Assembly (NCBI GenBank): GCA_900107575.1
Contig: FNQX01000010.1
Span: 56,867 to 120,866 of the forward strand
DNA from: Lachnospiraceae bacterium NK3A20
Lineage (GTDB): Bacteria; Bacillota; Clostridia; Lachnospirales; Lachnospiraceae
Reading direction: 5' to 3'
Length of the DNA stretch: 64,000 nt
Shown: piece after piece, positions 33,827 to 43,135 of the stretch
Layout: each line of letters begins with the position of its first letter
How positions within the stretch are numbered: position 1 is the first letter of the stretch
Translations under genes and position numbers: made by a program
Notes under the pieces: model-generated
What the model was told of the DNA's origin: nothing
The model's database searches: none
Seen by the model: the letters and a program-made list of their open reading frames with translations, nothing else

Positions 33827-35788
33827 ATGAGAAACTGGACGAAAAAACAAAGGAGAACGCTGTATCGTATCATTGTCGTTCTCCTTTGTTTCGTAACCCT
33901 TCTGATCCTTGATCACACAGGGGTGCTGGAACCGCTGCCTGCGGCTGTTGTTTTCCTTCTATATTTTATTCCGTATCTTATCATCGGCTACGACGTCATC
34001 CTGAGAGCCTTCCGGAATCTGGCTCACGGACAGGTATTCGATGAGCATTTCCTCATGATGATCGCAACACTCGCGGCCTTCGGGCTGGGACTGATGGGCG
34101 GCGGCAGCTATTCGGAAGCTCTGGCGGTCATGCTGTTCTATCAGATTGGCGAACTGTTCCAGTCCATTGCTGTCGGCAGATCCAGAGAGTCGATCACACA
34201 GCTGATGTCGATTGCGCCGGACTACGCCAATCTCCTGCAGGATGGGAAGATCGAAGAGGTCGATCCGGATGAGGTGCATGCAGGAGACATCATCGTCATC
34301 CGCCCGGGAGAGAAGATCCCGCTGGATGGGAGCGTCCTGGAGGGCGAGTCCTACCTTGACACGGCGGCGTTGACAGGCGAGTCGGTGCCGAGGAGAGTGC
34401 GTGTCGGGGAGGAAGTCATCTCCGGCTGCGTCAATGGCGACGGTACGCTCCAGGTCAGGGTATCGAAGGAATACGAGGATAGTACCGTAGCGAAGATCCT
34501 CGACCTTGTGGAGAACGCGAGCGACAAGAAATCCCGCATGGAGAATTTCATCACGAGATTTGCCAGGATTTATACGCCGGTCGTTACGGTCGGCGCGATC
34601 CTGCTCGCGATCCTGCCGCCGATGCTGTTTGGCTGGAGCTTCGCAGAGTCCATCCGGCGCGCCTGCAATTTCCTCATCGTTTCCTGCCCGTGCGCTCTGG
34701 TGATCTCGGTACCGCTCGGTTTCTTCGGCGGAATCGGCGCGGCATCGAGAATCGGCGTCCTCGTCAAGGGCTCCAATTTCCTCGAGGCGGCGAGCCGTCT
34801 GTCCACCGTCGTCATGGACAAGACAGGCACCCTTACAAAGGGCGAGTTCCGCGTACAGAAGGTGCTGCCGGCATTCACGAATACATTAGATCTTCACACA
34901 GACGAGTACCCGCATGAAACGCCCGAAGAGATGCTCCTGCGGTTTGCGGCTTATGGCGAGGGCTATTCCACCCACCCGATCGCGCAGTCAATCCGCGAAG
35001 CGTATGGAAAGAGTGTTGACCTCTCGAAGCTCTCCGGTGCAAGAGAGATTGCCGGGGGCGGCATTGAGATTCTGCTGGATCAGAAGAAACTGCTCGTTGG
35101 CAACGAGAAGCTGATGCAGGACAATTCCATCAATTACCGGGAGTGCGATGAGCCGGGCACCATCGTTTATGTTGCTTACAATGGTGCTTTTATCGGCAGC
35201 ATCGTGATCAGCGATACGGTCAAGGAAGGCGCGGCGGCTGCGATTGCACAGATGAAAACAGCAGGCGTGACCAACACGGTTATGCTGACGGGCGATCGCA
35301 GTGCGTCAGCAGGCTATGTTGCAGACAGCCTTGGAATTGACAGCGTCTATGCAGAGCTCCTGCCGCAGGATAAGGTACGTCAGGTGGAGCAGCTCCTTAG
35401 AGCCGAAGAGAGAGAGGAGAGAGGGAAGAAGCTTGCCTTTGTCGGCGACGGCATCAATGACGCGCCTGTTCTCATGCGCTCGGATGTCGGCATCGCGATG
35501 GGAGCCCTCGGTTCCGATGCCGCGATTGAGGCTGCGGATATCGTCCTCATGGATGATGACATACGCAAGATTCCGGCCATTATCCGCATTGCGAAGAAAA
35601 CCATGCGCATTGTCAGAGCCAACGTGTGCTTCGCCATCGGCGTGAAACTCCTCATCCTCATACTGTCCGTGTTCGGACTGGTCGGCATGTGGGCTGCTGT
35701 TTTCGGTGACGTGGGTGTCGCGATCCTGTGCATCCTGAATTCCATGCGCATGCTAAGAGAAGGGCCCAGGCAGATGAAATCTTTGTGA
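33827..35788 (+). CDS. Heavy-metal P1B-type ATPase lacking an N-terminal HMA domain
   Basis: 653 residues. After two N-terminal membrane segments come the actuator loop (LTGESVP), the CPC metal-transport motif in NFLIVSCPCALVISVP, the phosphorylation site MDKTGTLTKGEF, and the hinge FVGDGINDAPVL. CPC without an HPEST-like copper signature and the ArsR partner suggest export of Zn, Cd or Pb. The protein begins directly with the membrane region; its metal-binding domain is encoded as the separate preceding gene. It would pump metal out of the cell with ATP. Confidence 0.93.
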   Translation: MRNWTKKQRRTLYRIIVVLLCFVTLLILDHTGVLEPLPAAVVFLLYFIPYLIIGYDVILRAFRNLAHGQVFDEHFLMMIATLAAFGLGLMGGGSYSEALAVMLFYQIGELFQSIAVGRSRESITQLMSIAPDYANLLQDGKIEEVDPDEVHAGDIIVIRPGEKIPLDGSVLEGESYLDTAALTGESVPRRVRVGEEVISGCVNGDGTLQVRVSKEYEDSTVAKILDLVENASDKKSRMENFITRFARIYTPVVTVGAILLAILPPMLFGWSFAESIRRACNFLIVSCPCALVISVPLGFFGGIGAASRIGVLVKGSNFLEAASRLSTVVMDKTGTLTKGEFRVQKVLPAFTNTLDLHTDEYPHETPEEMLLRFAAYGEGYSTHPIAQSIREAYGKSVDLSKLSGAREIAGGGIEILLDQKKLLVGNEKLMQDNSINYRECDEPGTIVYVAYNGAFIGSIVISDTVKEGAAAAIAQMKTAGVTNTVMLTGDRSASAGYVADSLGIDSVYAELLPQDKVRQVEQLLRAEEREERGKKLAFVGDGINDAPVLMRSDVGIAMGALGSDAAIEAADIVLMDDDIRKIPAIIRIAKKTMRIVRANVCFAIGVKLLILILSVFGLVGMWAAVFGDVGVAILCILNSMRMLREGPRQMKSL

Positions 35789-35798
35789 TTTGTGCCCG

Positions 35799-35828
35799 TT
35801 GACAGTGGGGATGCGGCAACGCTATACT
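35799..35828 (+). promoter_or_regulatory. Promoter of the CPA2 antiporter gene
   Basis: TTGACA (35799-35804), 18-base spacer, TATACT (35823-35828), 29 bases before the start codon. Confidence 0.75.
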
Positions 35829-35856
35829 GGCAGCTGAAAACGAGGGTGGTGATACT

Positions 35857-37056
35857 ATGGAATTTATCAGAGATCTGGCAATCATTCTGATTGCGGCTAA
35901 GTTTTTCAGCATTTTGGCGCGTCATTTCAATCTCCCGGAGGTTGTAGGAGAGATTGTCGCGGGACTTCTCATCGGGCCGTCCCTTCTGGGAATCGTACAC
36001 GAGACTGACTTCATTGATCAAATGGCGGAGATCGGCGTTATCATGCTGATGTTCGAGGCCGGCCTTACGACCGATATGAAGAAACTCAAGGAGACCGGTC
36101 TCAAGGCAACGCTCATTGCCTGCGGCGGTGTATTCATCCCGCTCGCTCTGGGAGCGATCCTGTACATGGCCTTCTATGGCTTCGGCCCTGTGGGCTCCGA
36201 GACTTTCATGAAAGGCCTCTTCATCGGGACGATCATGACGGCGACGTCCGTATCCATCACGGTTGCGGTACTGAAGGAGATGGGAGTTCTGAACGGGTAT
36301 GTCGGAACGACCATTACGAGCGCGGCCATTATTGATGATGTGATCGGCATCATAGTCCTGACTTTCGTCATCGGACTCAAGAGCGGCAATGCCAACACCG
36401 GAGAGATCATTCTGAAGGCAGTCCTGTTCTTCGCCGTAGCGATCGGGCTTGGCCTGATTATTTTCCGGGCGTTCAAGTGGCTGGACAGCAGATACACGCA
36501 CACGAGACGAATTTCCATTACGAGCCTTGTATACTGCCTCGCGATGGCATACATTGCGGAGACGTATTTCGGCATCGCCGACATCACCGGCGCGTACGTG
36601 GCCGGCGTTGTCCTCTGCAATTTGCAGGATGAGAGTTACGTGGAACGAAGAATCGACATCACGTCCTACATGGTCTTCGCACCGGTATTCTTCGCAGGCA
36701 TCGGCCTGAAGGTTTCCTTCGAGCACATGGATCTGAAGTTGCTGCTGTTCAGTGCGGCTTTCGTTATCGTCGCCATGGGCGGAAAAGTGCTGGGCTGCGG
36801 TCTCGTTGGACGGCTCACCGGCTTCAAGGGCAAGGACAGTCTGAAGATCGGCAGCGGTATGATGACGCGCGGCGAGGTCGCCCTCATCACAGCCCAGAAG
36901 GGACTGGCAGTCGGCCTTCTGACCGCGGATTTCTTCACGCCGGTCATCCTGCTCATCCTGTGCAGTTCGATTTTCACACCGATCATCTTAAAGAAGCTGT
37001 TCCATGATGAGACTACGGTCAAGGTGCCGATGCGGGAGAGCAACCCCGTGAAGTGA
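35857..37056 (+). CDS. Cation:proton antiporter, CPA2 family
   Basis: 399 residues, about 12 membrane segments. The conserved start AKFFSILARHFNLPEVVGEI, then GLLIGPSLLGIV and FEAGLTTDMKKLKETG, and the central SAAIIDDVIGIIVL with the paired Asp of the ion pocket identify a KefB/NapA-type Na+(K+)/H+ exchanger. There is no C-terminal TrkA-N domain, so it is the short form. It has its own promoter after the metal ATPase and a strong terminator behind it. Ion preference is not readable. Confidence 0.92.
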   Translation: MEFIRDLAIILIAAKFFSILARHFNLPEVVGEIVAGLLIGPSLLGIVHETDFIDQMAEIGVIMLMFEAGLTTDMKKLKETGLKATLIACGGVFIPLALGAILYMAFYGFGPVGSETFMKGLFIGTIMTATSVSITVAVLKEMGVLNGYVGTTITSAAIIDDVIGIIVLTFVIGLKSGNANTGEIILKAVLFFAVAIGLGLIIFRAFKWLDSRYTHTRRISITSLVYCLAMAYIAETYFGIADITGAYVAGVVLCNLQDESYVERRIDITSYMVFAPVFFAGIGLKVSFEHMDLKLLLFSAAFVIVAMGGKVLGCGLVGRLTGFKGKDSLKIGSGMMTRGEVALITAQKGLAVGLLTADFFTPVILLILCSSIFTPIILKKLFHDETTVKVPMRESNPVK

Positions 37057-37145
37057 CGCAGCGCGAGAGCGTACAGTGTGGTAGCTGCAACTTGATGTAG
37101 GACCAAAATGTACTGCTTGACTGCATATGCAAATTAATTCATATG

Positions 37146-37187
37146 AAAAGACCAGGAACCCATCGCAGGATTCCTGGTCTTTTTTTT
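37146..37187. terminator. Bidirectional terminator between antiporter and PHP gene
   Basis: AGACCAGGAA pairs with TTCCTGGTCT, flanked by A on the left and eight T on the right. It separates two convergent genes. Confidence 0.9.
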
Positions 37188-37205
37188 CGGTATGCCGGAC
37201 ATTCC

Positions 37206-38084
37206 CTATTGATCGTTGTTTGTCGTGTTGCTCAGGTACTGCTTCATGCGGACGAGGAGTTCGCCGGGGACGCGCAGGTGACCGTAGCCGTTTCCCATCT
37301 CAAGGCCCGGCTTGTTCTCCCCGTGGAAGTCGGAGCCGCCGGAGAGGAGAAGTCCGTATTTATCTGCCATAGTCATGACCTTCCTGGTCATTTCCTCCGT
37401 GTGATTGCAGTAATAGGCTTCGATGCCGACAAGGCCGGCCTCTGTGAGGCGCCGCACCAGCGTCTCGAGCCCCTCGTCGCCCAACTCATACTGGAATGGA
37501 TGCGCGAGGATTGGAATGCCGTGATAGCGCAGGGTGAATGCGATGGCTTTCTCCGGTGAGATTTTCTCCCTGGGAATGAAATATTTGCAGCCATCACCGA
37601 TCAACCGGTCGAAGGCTTCCTTGCGGTTTACTACCACATGACGATCCATGAGGAAGCTGGCAATGTTGGCGCGGGTGATCACGGAATCCGGATTTGCCGC
37701 CACCAGCTCTTCATAACTGATCGCGATTCCGTCGGCCGCCATGATCTCACACATCCGGCGATTCCTCCTCGTCCGTTCCTCGGTGAATACCTTCACTTCC
37801 TCACGAAAGGCGGGATCCTGCCAGTCATAGTACAGACCCACGATATGAACGTCCCTGCCGTTGTACTCCGTCGAGAACTCGATGCCGGGGACGACCTCGA
37901 TATTCGTACCCTTCGCGGCTTCCATCGCTTCGGCGATGCCGTTCGTGGAATCGTGGTCCGTGAGAGCGAAGGCGGAGAGGCTCTTCTTCGCAGCCAGTGT
38001 CACCAGTTCCGTCGGCGTAAGTGTCCCGTCAGATCTCGTGGAGTGCACGTGGAGATCTATGGGGCGAAGATTATTATAAGCCAT
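37206..38084 (-). CDS. PHP-domain phosphoesterase
   Basis: 292 residues. The metal-binding PHP motifs are DLHVHSTRSDGTLTPTEL (motif 1), LTDHDSTNG, GIEFSTEY, IPILAHPF and GGSDFHGENKP. The type is that of RNase AM/YciV-like and 3',5'-nucleotide phosphatases. It hydrolyses a phosphoester with a trinuclear metal site. I choose the ATG at 38084 behind AAAGGA; the longer open frame upstream runs into sequence without family likeness. It is 136 bases downstream of the ABC-F gene on the same strand. Confidence 0.88.
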   Translation of the reverse strand: MAYNNLRPIDLHVHSTRSDGTLTPTELVTLAAKKSLSAFALTDHDSTNGIAEAMEAAKGTNIEVVPGIEFSTEYNGRDVHIVGLYYDWQDPAFREEVKVFTEERTRRNRRMCEIMAADGIAISYEELVAANPDSVITRANIASFLMDRHVVVNRKEAFDRLIGDGCKYFIPREKISPEKAIAFTLRYHGIPILAHPFQYELGDEGLETLVRRLTEAGLVGIEAYYCNHTEEMTRKVMTMADKYGLLLSGGSDFHGENKPGLEMGNGYGHLRVPGELLVRMKQYLSNTTNNDQ

Positions 38085-38165
38085 GTCAGGTTCCTTTCTC
38101 TCATTGTTGCAGCTTGCGCATGGACAAGCGCAGGCGAGCGATGCTGCGCTGCCTGCCACGTGAAA

Positions 38166-38210
38166 GGGCTGCTGCAGCGAACAGACAAATTCTGTCCCCT
38201 GCGGCAGCCC
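38166..38210 (-). terminator. Hairpin after the ABC-F gene
   Basis: GGGCTGC and GCAGCCC close a long imperfect stem with an inner ACAGA/TCTGT pairing. In minus orientation only three U follow, so termination strength is uncertain. Confidence 0.45.
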
Positions 38211-38220
38211 CTGCGATATC

Positions 38221-39882
38221 TTATTCTGCGGCTTCGGCATTCTCCGCCTCTTCGTCAGCGGAGGTGTCGGCAACATAAACCGTTCTCTTACGAGCGTCAG
38301 CATCCTGCTCGAGGTAATCATCATAGGTGGATTCCTTGTCGATGATGTGTCCGTCCGGGAGGATCTCGATAATGCGGTTCGCCGTCGTCTGTACGACCTG
38401 GTGGTCACGGCAGGCGATGAGCTCGACGCCGGGGAATTTGATCATGCCGTCGTTCAGCGCGGAGATTGATTCCATGTCGAGGTGGTTGGTCGGCTCGTCG
38501 AAGATCAGACAGTTCGCGCCGCTGATCATCATGGAAGAGAGCTGGCAGCGCACCTTCTCACCACCGGAGAGAACGCGCACCTTCTTCACGCCGTCTTCTC
38601 CGGGGAAGAGCATTCTGCCGAGGAAGCCACGAACGTAGGTGACGTCTTTTATTTTGGAATAACCTGTCAGCCACTGCGTGATGTCGTCACCGGTGTCGAA
38701 GAGCGTGGTGTTGTCCTTCTTGAAATACGCCTGGGAGGTCGTCACGCCCCACTTGTAGCTGCCCTCATCCGGTTCCATATTGCCCATCAGGATCTCGAAC
38801 AGAGTGGTCTTCGCCTGCTCCTGCGAGCCGACAAAGGCGATCTTGTCGTCGTGTTTCATGACGAAGGACACGTCATCCAGGACCTTTTTGCCGTTGATGG
38901 TCTTGCTGATGTGCTCGACCGTCAGAACATCGTTGCCGATCTCCCGGTCGGGGCGGAAATCAATGAAGGGGTACTTCCTGGAAGAGGGGCGGATCTCGTC
39001 GAGCTCGATCTTCTCGAGGGCGCGCTTGCGGGACGTTGCCTGTTTCGACTTGGAGGCGTTCGCGGAGAAGCGGGAGATGAATTCCTTCAGCTCCTTGATC
39101 TTCTCTTCCTTCTTCTTGTTCGCTTCCTTCATCTGACGGATCATCAGCTGGGAAGACTCGTACCAGAAATCGTAGTTGCCGGCGTAAAGTGTGATCTTGC
39201 CGTAGTCGATGTCTGCGATATTCGTGCAGACTTTGTTGAGGAAATACCGGTCGTGGGAGACGACGATGACGGTGTTCGGGAAACCTATGAGGAATTCCTC
39301 GAGCCATGCGATCGCGTCCAGGTCGAGGTGGTTGGTCGGCTCATCGAGGAGCAGGATGTCGGGATTGCCGAACAGGGACCTGGCGAGCAACACCTTCACC
39401 TTCAGCGCGCCGGGGAGCTCGCTCATCTTCTGGCAGTGGTACTCGTCGCCGACGCCGAGGCCGTTCAGGAGGGACTCCGCGTCAGACTCCGCCTCATAAC
39501 CGCCCATCTCGGCGTATTCGCCCTCGAGTTCCGCCGCGCGGATGCCGTCCTCGTCAGAGAAATCGGGCTTTGCGTAGAGCGCGTCTTTCTCCCTGCCGAT
39601 GTCATAGAGCTTCCTGTTGCCCTGGACGACGGTGTCCAGAACGAGCTGGTCATTGTATTTCTCCTGGTTCTGTTCGAGGAAAGACAGACGCTGGCCGGGG
39701 GTGATGGCGATGCTGCCGTTCGTTGTCTCGAGCTGGCCGGAGAGAATCTTGAGGAAAGTCGACTTGCCCGCGCCGTTCGCGCCGATGATGCCATAGCAGT
39801 TTCCTTCCGTGAATTTGATATTGACGTCTTCAAAGAGGGCCTTTTTGCCGACTCTGTAGGTTACGTTGTTCGCTGAGATCAT
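38221..39882 (-). CDS. ABC-F family ATPase (YkpA/YbiT-type)
   Basis: 553 residues, two ABC domains without membrane part. Domain 1 has GIIGANGAGKSTFLKILSG and ILLLDEPTNHLDLDAIAWLE; a charged linker (about 235-320) follows, then domain 2 with LSGGEKVRCQLSSMMI and LIFDEPTNHLDMESI. The first signature reads LPGALKVKV and the second P-loop GSQEQAKTT, variants that also occur in YkpA-like proteins. ABC-F proteins bind the ribosome E site as translation factors; some give antibiotic resistance. The short linker and close likeness to YkpA speak for a housekeeping translation role. Confidence 0.9.
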   Translation of the reverse strand: MISANNVTYRVGKKALFEDVNIKFTEGNCYGIIGANGAGKSTFLKILSGQLETTNGSIAITPGQRLSFLEQNQEKYNDQLVLDTVVQGNRKLYDIGREKDALYAKPDFSDEDGIRAAELEGEYAEMGGYEAESDAESLLNGLGVGDEYHCQKMSELPGALKVKVLLARSLFGNPDILLLDEPTNHLDLDAIAWLEEFLIGFPNTVIVVSHDRYFLNKVCTNIADIDYGKITLYAGNYDFWYESSQLMIRQMKEANKKKEEKIKELKEFISRFSANASKSKQATSRKRALEKIELDEIRPSSRKYPFIDFRPDREIGNDVLTVEHISKTINGKKVLDDVSFVMKHDDKIAFVGSQEQAKTTLFEILMGNMEPDEGSYKWGVTTSQAYFKKDNTTLFDTGDDITQWLTGYSKIKDVTYVRGFLGRMLFPGEDGVKKVRVLSGGEKVRCQLSSMMISGANCLIFDEPTNHLDMESISALNDGMIKFPGVELIACRDHQVVQTTANRIIEILPDGHIIDKESTYDDYLEQDADARKRTVYVADTSADEEAENAEAAE

Positions 39883-40001
39883 TCCAGATTTCTCCTCTTA
39901 TTGGTGCTCATTTTGGAAAACATAAGGCGCCCGCATCTACTAAGAAAGAACGGGACGCGACTTTTGCCTTTATGCATTATACAGAAAATTCCGCGATTTA
40001 C

Positions 40002-40033
40002 AAGGCGGTGCGCGCAAACGTGCGGGGCGCCTT
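40002..40033 (+). other. Stem-loop in the divergent ppdK/ABC-F region
   Basis: AAGGCG and CGCCTT close a GC-rich stem (inner GCGCG..CGTGC) in front of TCTGTTTT. It resembles a terminator although no gene ends before it on this strand. Confidence 0.4.
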
Positions 40034-40058
40034 CTGTTTTCGCCGAAATCATGCCCGG

Positions 40059-40093
40059 ATTGTCTGTCCCTGAGGGACAATCAGGAGTATAAT
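40059..40093 (+). promoter_or_regulatory. ppdK promoter region with palindrome
   Basis: TATAAT stands at 40088-40093. The -35 region is taken by a palindrome, ATTGTCTGTCCC-TGA-GGGACAAT (40059-40081), a likely operator. The transcript would have a leader of about 110 bases. Confidence 0.5.
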
Positions 40094-40212
40094 CTAGGTA
40101 TTACAATAACCTGCAGGGGGAGAGGGTTCCATGTTTGCGCAGCGGCGCGGGCAGTAGTCACAGCACTGTGAAACGCCGCGGTCTTCCGGGGCAGGAATAC
40201 AGGAGGAAAAGG

Positions 40213-42849
40213 ATGAACAAGAGGGTTTACAAGTTCGAGGAAGGAAATGCCGGGATGCGTGGGCTTCTCGGAGGCAAGGGTGCGAATCTCGCTGAGATGA
40301 CGAACCTGGGTCTGCCGGTGCCGCCGGGATTCACGATCTCCACGGAAGCCTGCACAGACTATTACAACGATGGCAAGGCGATCAACGAAGATACGCAATC
40401 GCAGATTTTCGACGCACTGGAATGGCTCGAAGGCGTCCGCGGCAAGAAGTTCGGCGATGAGAGTGATCCGCTCCTCGTTTCGGTTCGTTCCGGCGCTCCC
40501 GTTTCCATGCCCGGCATGATGGATACCATCCTGAACCTGGGTCTCAACGACGCCTCTGTGGAAGGCTTCGCGAAAAAGACCGGCAATCCGAGGTTTGCAT
40601 TCGACTCCTATCGCAGATTCATCCAGATGTTCTCCGACGTCGTCATGGGACAGCCGAAGACCCTCTTTGACGCGATCCTCGAGGATGAGAAGGCGCAGCA
40701 CGGCTACAAGTTCGACACAGAGCTCAGGGCCGAGGACCTGCAGCATGTCATCGCGAAATACAAGGAGCTGTACAAAAAGCGGCAGGGCGAGGAATTCCCG
40801 CAGGATCCCAAGGTACAGTTGATGGAAGCCATCAAGGCGGTATTCCGCAGCTGGGACAATCCCAGAGCGAACTCCTACCGCAGAATGTATGACATCCCTT
40901 ACGAGCTGGGCACCGCGGTCAACGTACAGTCCATGGTATTCGGCAACATGGGCGAGACCAGCGGCACCGGCGTAGCTTTCACCCGCAACCCCGCGACCGG
41001 TGCGAAGGGCATCTTCGGTGAGTACCTCATCAACGCACAGGGCGAGGATGTCGTAGCCGGCATCCGCACGCCGCAGCCCATTACACAGCTGCAGAGCGAC
41101 ATGCCCGAGTGCTACACGCAGTTCATGAACATTGCCCATACCCTGGAGGATCACTACAAGGACATGCAGGATATGGAGTTCACCATCGAGGACGGACACC
41201 TTTACTTCCTGCAGACCAGAAACGGCAAGAGAACCGCGCAGGCGGCCCTGCAGATCGCCTGCGATCTCGTAGACGAGGGCATGATCGACGAGAAGACGGC
41301 GGTATGCCGCATCGAGCCTCAGTCCCTGGATCAGCTCCTGCACCCCGGCTTCGATCAGGATAAGTTGAAGCTTGCAACCGAGATCGGCCAGGCGCTGCCG
41401 GCTTCTCCCGGCGCAGCCGCGGGCCGTGTCTATTTCAACGCGGAAGACGCCGTTACAGCGCACGCCGCTGGCAGCCGTGTCATCTTAGTCCGCCAGGAGA
41501 CTTCTCCCGAGGATATCGACGGTATGCACGCGGCAGAAGGCGTGCTGACAATGCGCGGCGGCATGACTTCCCACGCGGCTGTGGTAGCCCGCGGCATGGG
41601 CACCTGCTGCATCTCCGGCTGCGGCGACATGACCGTACACGAGGATAAGAAATATTTCGAGCTCGGCGACCACGAGATTCACGAGGGCGACTACATTTCC
41701 CTCGACGGCTCCACCGGCAAGATTTACCTCGGCGACATTCCGACCGTGGATGCGACCATTTCCGGCAACTTCCAGCGCATCATGGACTGGGCGGACAAGT
41801 ACAGAAGACTCAAGGTGAGAACCAATGCCGACACCCCTGCGGACGCGGAGAATGCGGTTCGTCTCGGCGCGGAAGGCATCGGCCTCTGCCGTACCGAGCA
41901 CATGTTCTTCAACCCTGACAGAATTCCGAAGATCCGCAAGATGATCCTCTCTGATACGACAGAGGAGAGAGAGAAGGCGCTGAACGAGCTCATTCCTTTC
42001 CAGAAGGGTGACTTCAAGGGAATCTACAAGGCAATGGAGGGAAGACCTGTCACCATCCGTTTCCTGGATCCGCCGCTCCACGAGTTCGTACCGAACACCG
42101 AGGCCGAGATCAAGGCCATGGCGGATGAGATGGGATTGTCCGTCGATGAAGTCATGAGAAGATGCGATGACCTCAAGGAGTTCAACCCGATGATGGGCCA
42201 CCGTGGATGCCGCCTGTCTGTTACTTTCCCGGAGATTGCGAGAATGCAGACGAGAGCCGTCATGGAGGCCGCGATCGAGGTCAAGGCAGAGGATGGCTAC
42301 AACATTGAGCCCGAGATCATGGTACCGCTTGTCGGCGACGTCAGAGAGCTGGCTTTCGTCAAGAAGACCATCGTTGACACCGCGGAGAAGGTAAAGGCGG
42401 AGAAGCATTCCGACATCCAGTATCACATCGGTACGATGATCGAGATTCCGCGTGCCGCGCTCATGGCGGATCAGATCGCGAGCGAGGCTGAGTTCTTCAG
42501 CTTCGGTACGAACGACCTGACGCAGATGACGTTCGGTTTCTCCCGTGACGATGCCGGCAAGTTCCTGCAGGACTACTACAAGTCCAGAATCTATGAGCAG
42601 GATCCGTTCGCACACCTCGATCAGAACGGTGTCGGCCAGCTGATCCAGCTCGCGGTAGAGAAGGGCAGGAAGACCCGTCCCGACATCCACCTCGGCATCT
42701 GCGGAGAGCACGGCGGCGATCCCGAGTCCATCGAGTTCTGCGACGCGGTCGGTCTCACCTATGTATCCTGCTCGCCGTTCCGTGTACCGATCGCAAGACT
42801 TGCGGCAGCGCAGGCAGCGATCAAACATGAGAGCGAGAAAGCAAAATAA
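40213..42849 (+). CDS. ppdK: Pyruvate, phosphate dikinase
   Basis: 878 residues, the normal length. The N-terminal nucleotide-binding part starts VYKFEEGNAGMRGLLGGKGA; the swivelling phosphohistidine domain has GGMTSHAAVVARGMGTCCIS (catalytic His near 456); the C-terminal PEP/pyruvate barrel ends with GICGEHGGDPESIEFC. It interconverts pyruvate+ATP+Pi and PEP+AMP+PPi, a key step of anaerobic glycolysis or gluconeogenesis. I choose the ATG at 40213, eight bases after AGGAGG; the 26 extra upstream codons have no family likeness. A strong hairpin follows. Confidence 0.97.
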   Translation: MNKRVYKFEEGNAGMRGLLGGKGANLAEMTNLGLPVPPGFTISTEACTDYYNDGKAINEDTQSQIFDALEWLEGVRGKKFGDESDPLLVSVRSGAPVSMPGMMDTILNLGLNDASVEGFAKKTGNPRFAFDSYRRFIQMFSDVVMGQPKTLFDAILEDEKAQHGYKFDTELRAEDLQHVIAKYKELYKKRQGEEFPQDPKVQLMEAIKAVFRSWDNPRANSYRRMYDIPYELGTAVNVQSMVFGNMGETSGTGVAFTRNPATGAKGIFGEYLINAQGEDVVAGIRTPQPITQLQSDMPECYTQFMNIAHTLEDHYKDMQDMEFTIEDGHLYFLQTRNGKRTAQAALQIACDLVDEGMIDEKTAVCRIEPQSLDQLLHPGFDQDKLKLATEIGQALPASPGAAAGRVYFNAEDAVTAHAAGSRVILVRQETSPEDIDGMHAAEGVLTMRGGMTSHAAVVARGMGTCCISGCGDMTVHEDKKYFELGDHEIHEGDYISLDGSTGKIYLGDIPTVDATISGNFQRIMDWADKYRRLKVRTNADTPADAENAVRLGAEGIGLCRTEHMFFNPDRIPKIRKMILSDTTEEREKALNELIPFQKGDFKGIYKAMEGRPVTIRFLDPPLHEFVPNTEAEIKAMADEMGLSVDEVMRRCDDLKEFNPMMGHRGCRLSVTFPEIARMQTRAVMEAAIEVKAEDGYNIEPEIMVPLVGDVRELAFVKKTIVDTAEKVKAEKHSDIQYHIGTMIEIPRAALMADQIASEAEFFSFGTNDLTQMTFGFSRDDAGKFLQDYYKSRIYEQDPFAHLDQNGVGQLIQLAVEKGRKTRPDIHLGICGEHGGDPESIEFCDAVGLTYVSCSPFRVPIARLAAAQAAIKHESEKAK

Positions 42850-42899
42850 AGGATCCCTACGCAGCAGGCAGTGATGCAGTTGTATAGATTCATGAATGA

Positions 42900-42932
42900 G
42901 TGCCACCGGGCCGCAAAGCCTGGTGGCACTTT
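42900..42932 (+). terminator. Terminator after ppdK
   Basis: GTGCCACCGGGC pairs with GCCTGGTGGCAC (one G.T) and is followed by TTT. The remaining 200 bases before the next gene hold only short hairpins such as GACTGG/CCAGTC near 43080. Confidence 0.75.
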
Positions 42933-43135
42933 GCATGGACAAATATATGTTCCGGGAGCGTGTGGCTTTTCGACCGGAACTTATGGAACAGGAAGAAACG
43001 GTACCTCTCCTATGCCTTGAATGAGATTTGAGAAATCAATGTACTTAGGATTTGGGATGGCTTATGATGATCGTATCGACTGGAATATTACCAGTCCGGT
43101 TACAGAGAACCATCGTTTCTTACGAGGAGGGGCCT

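Noticed and set aside
38221..39882. ABC-F protein as degenerate or inactive because of LPGALKVKV and GSQEQAKTT
   Set aside because: YkpA/YbiT-type proteins often show such variants; Walker B and DEPTNHLD are intact in both halves, so I see no sign of decay.
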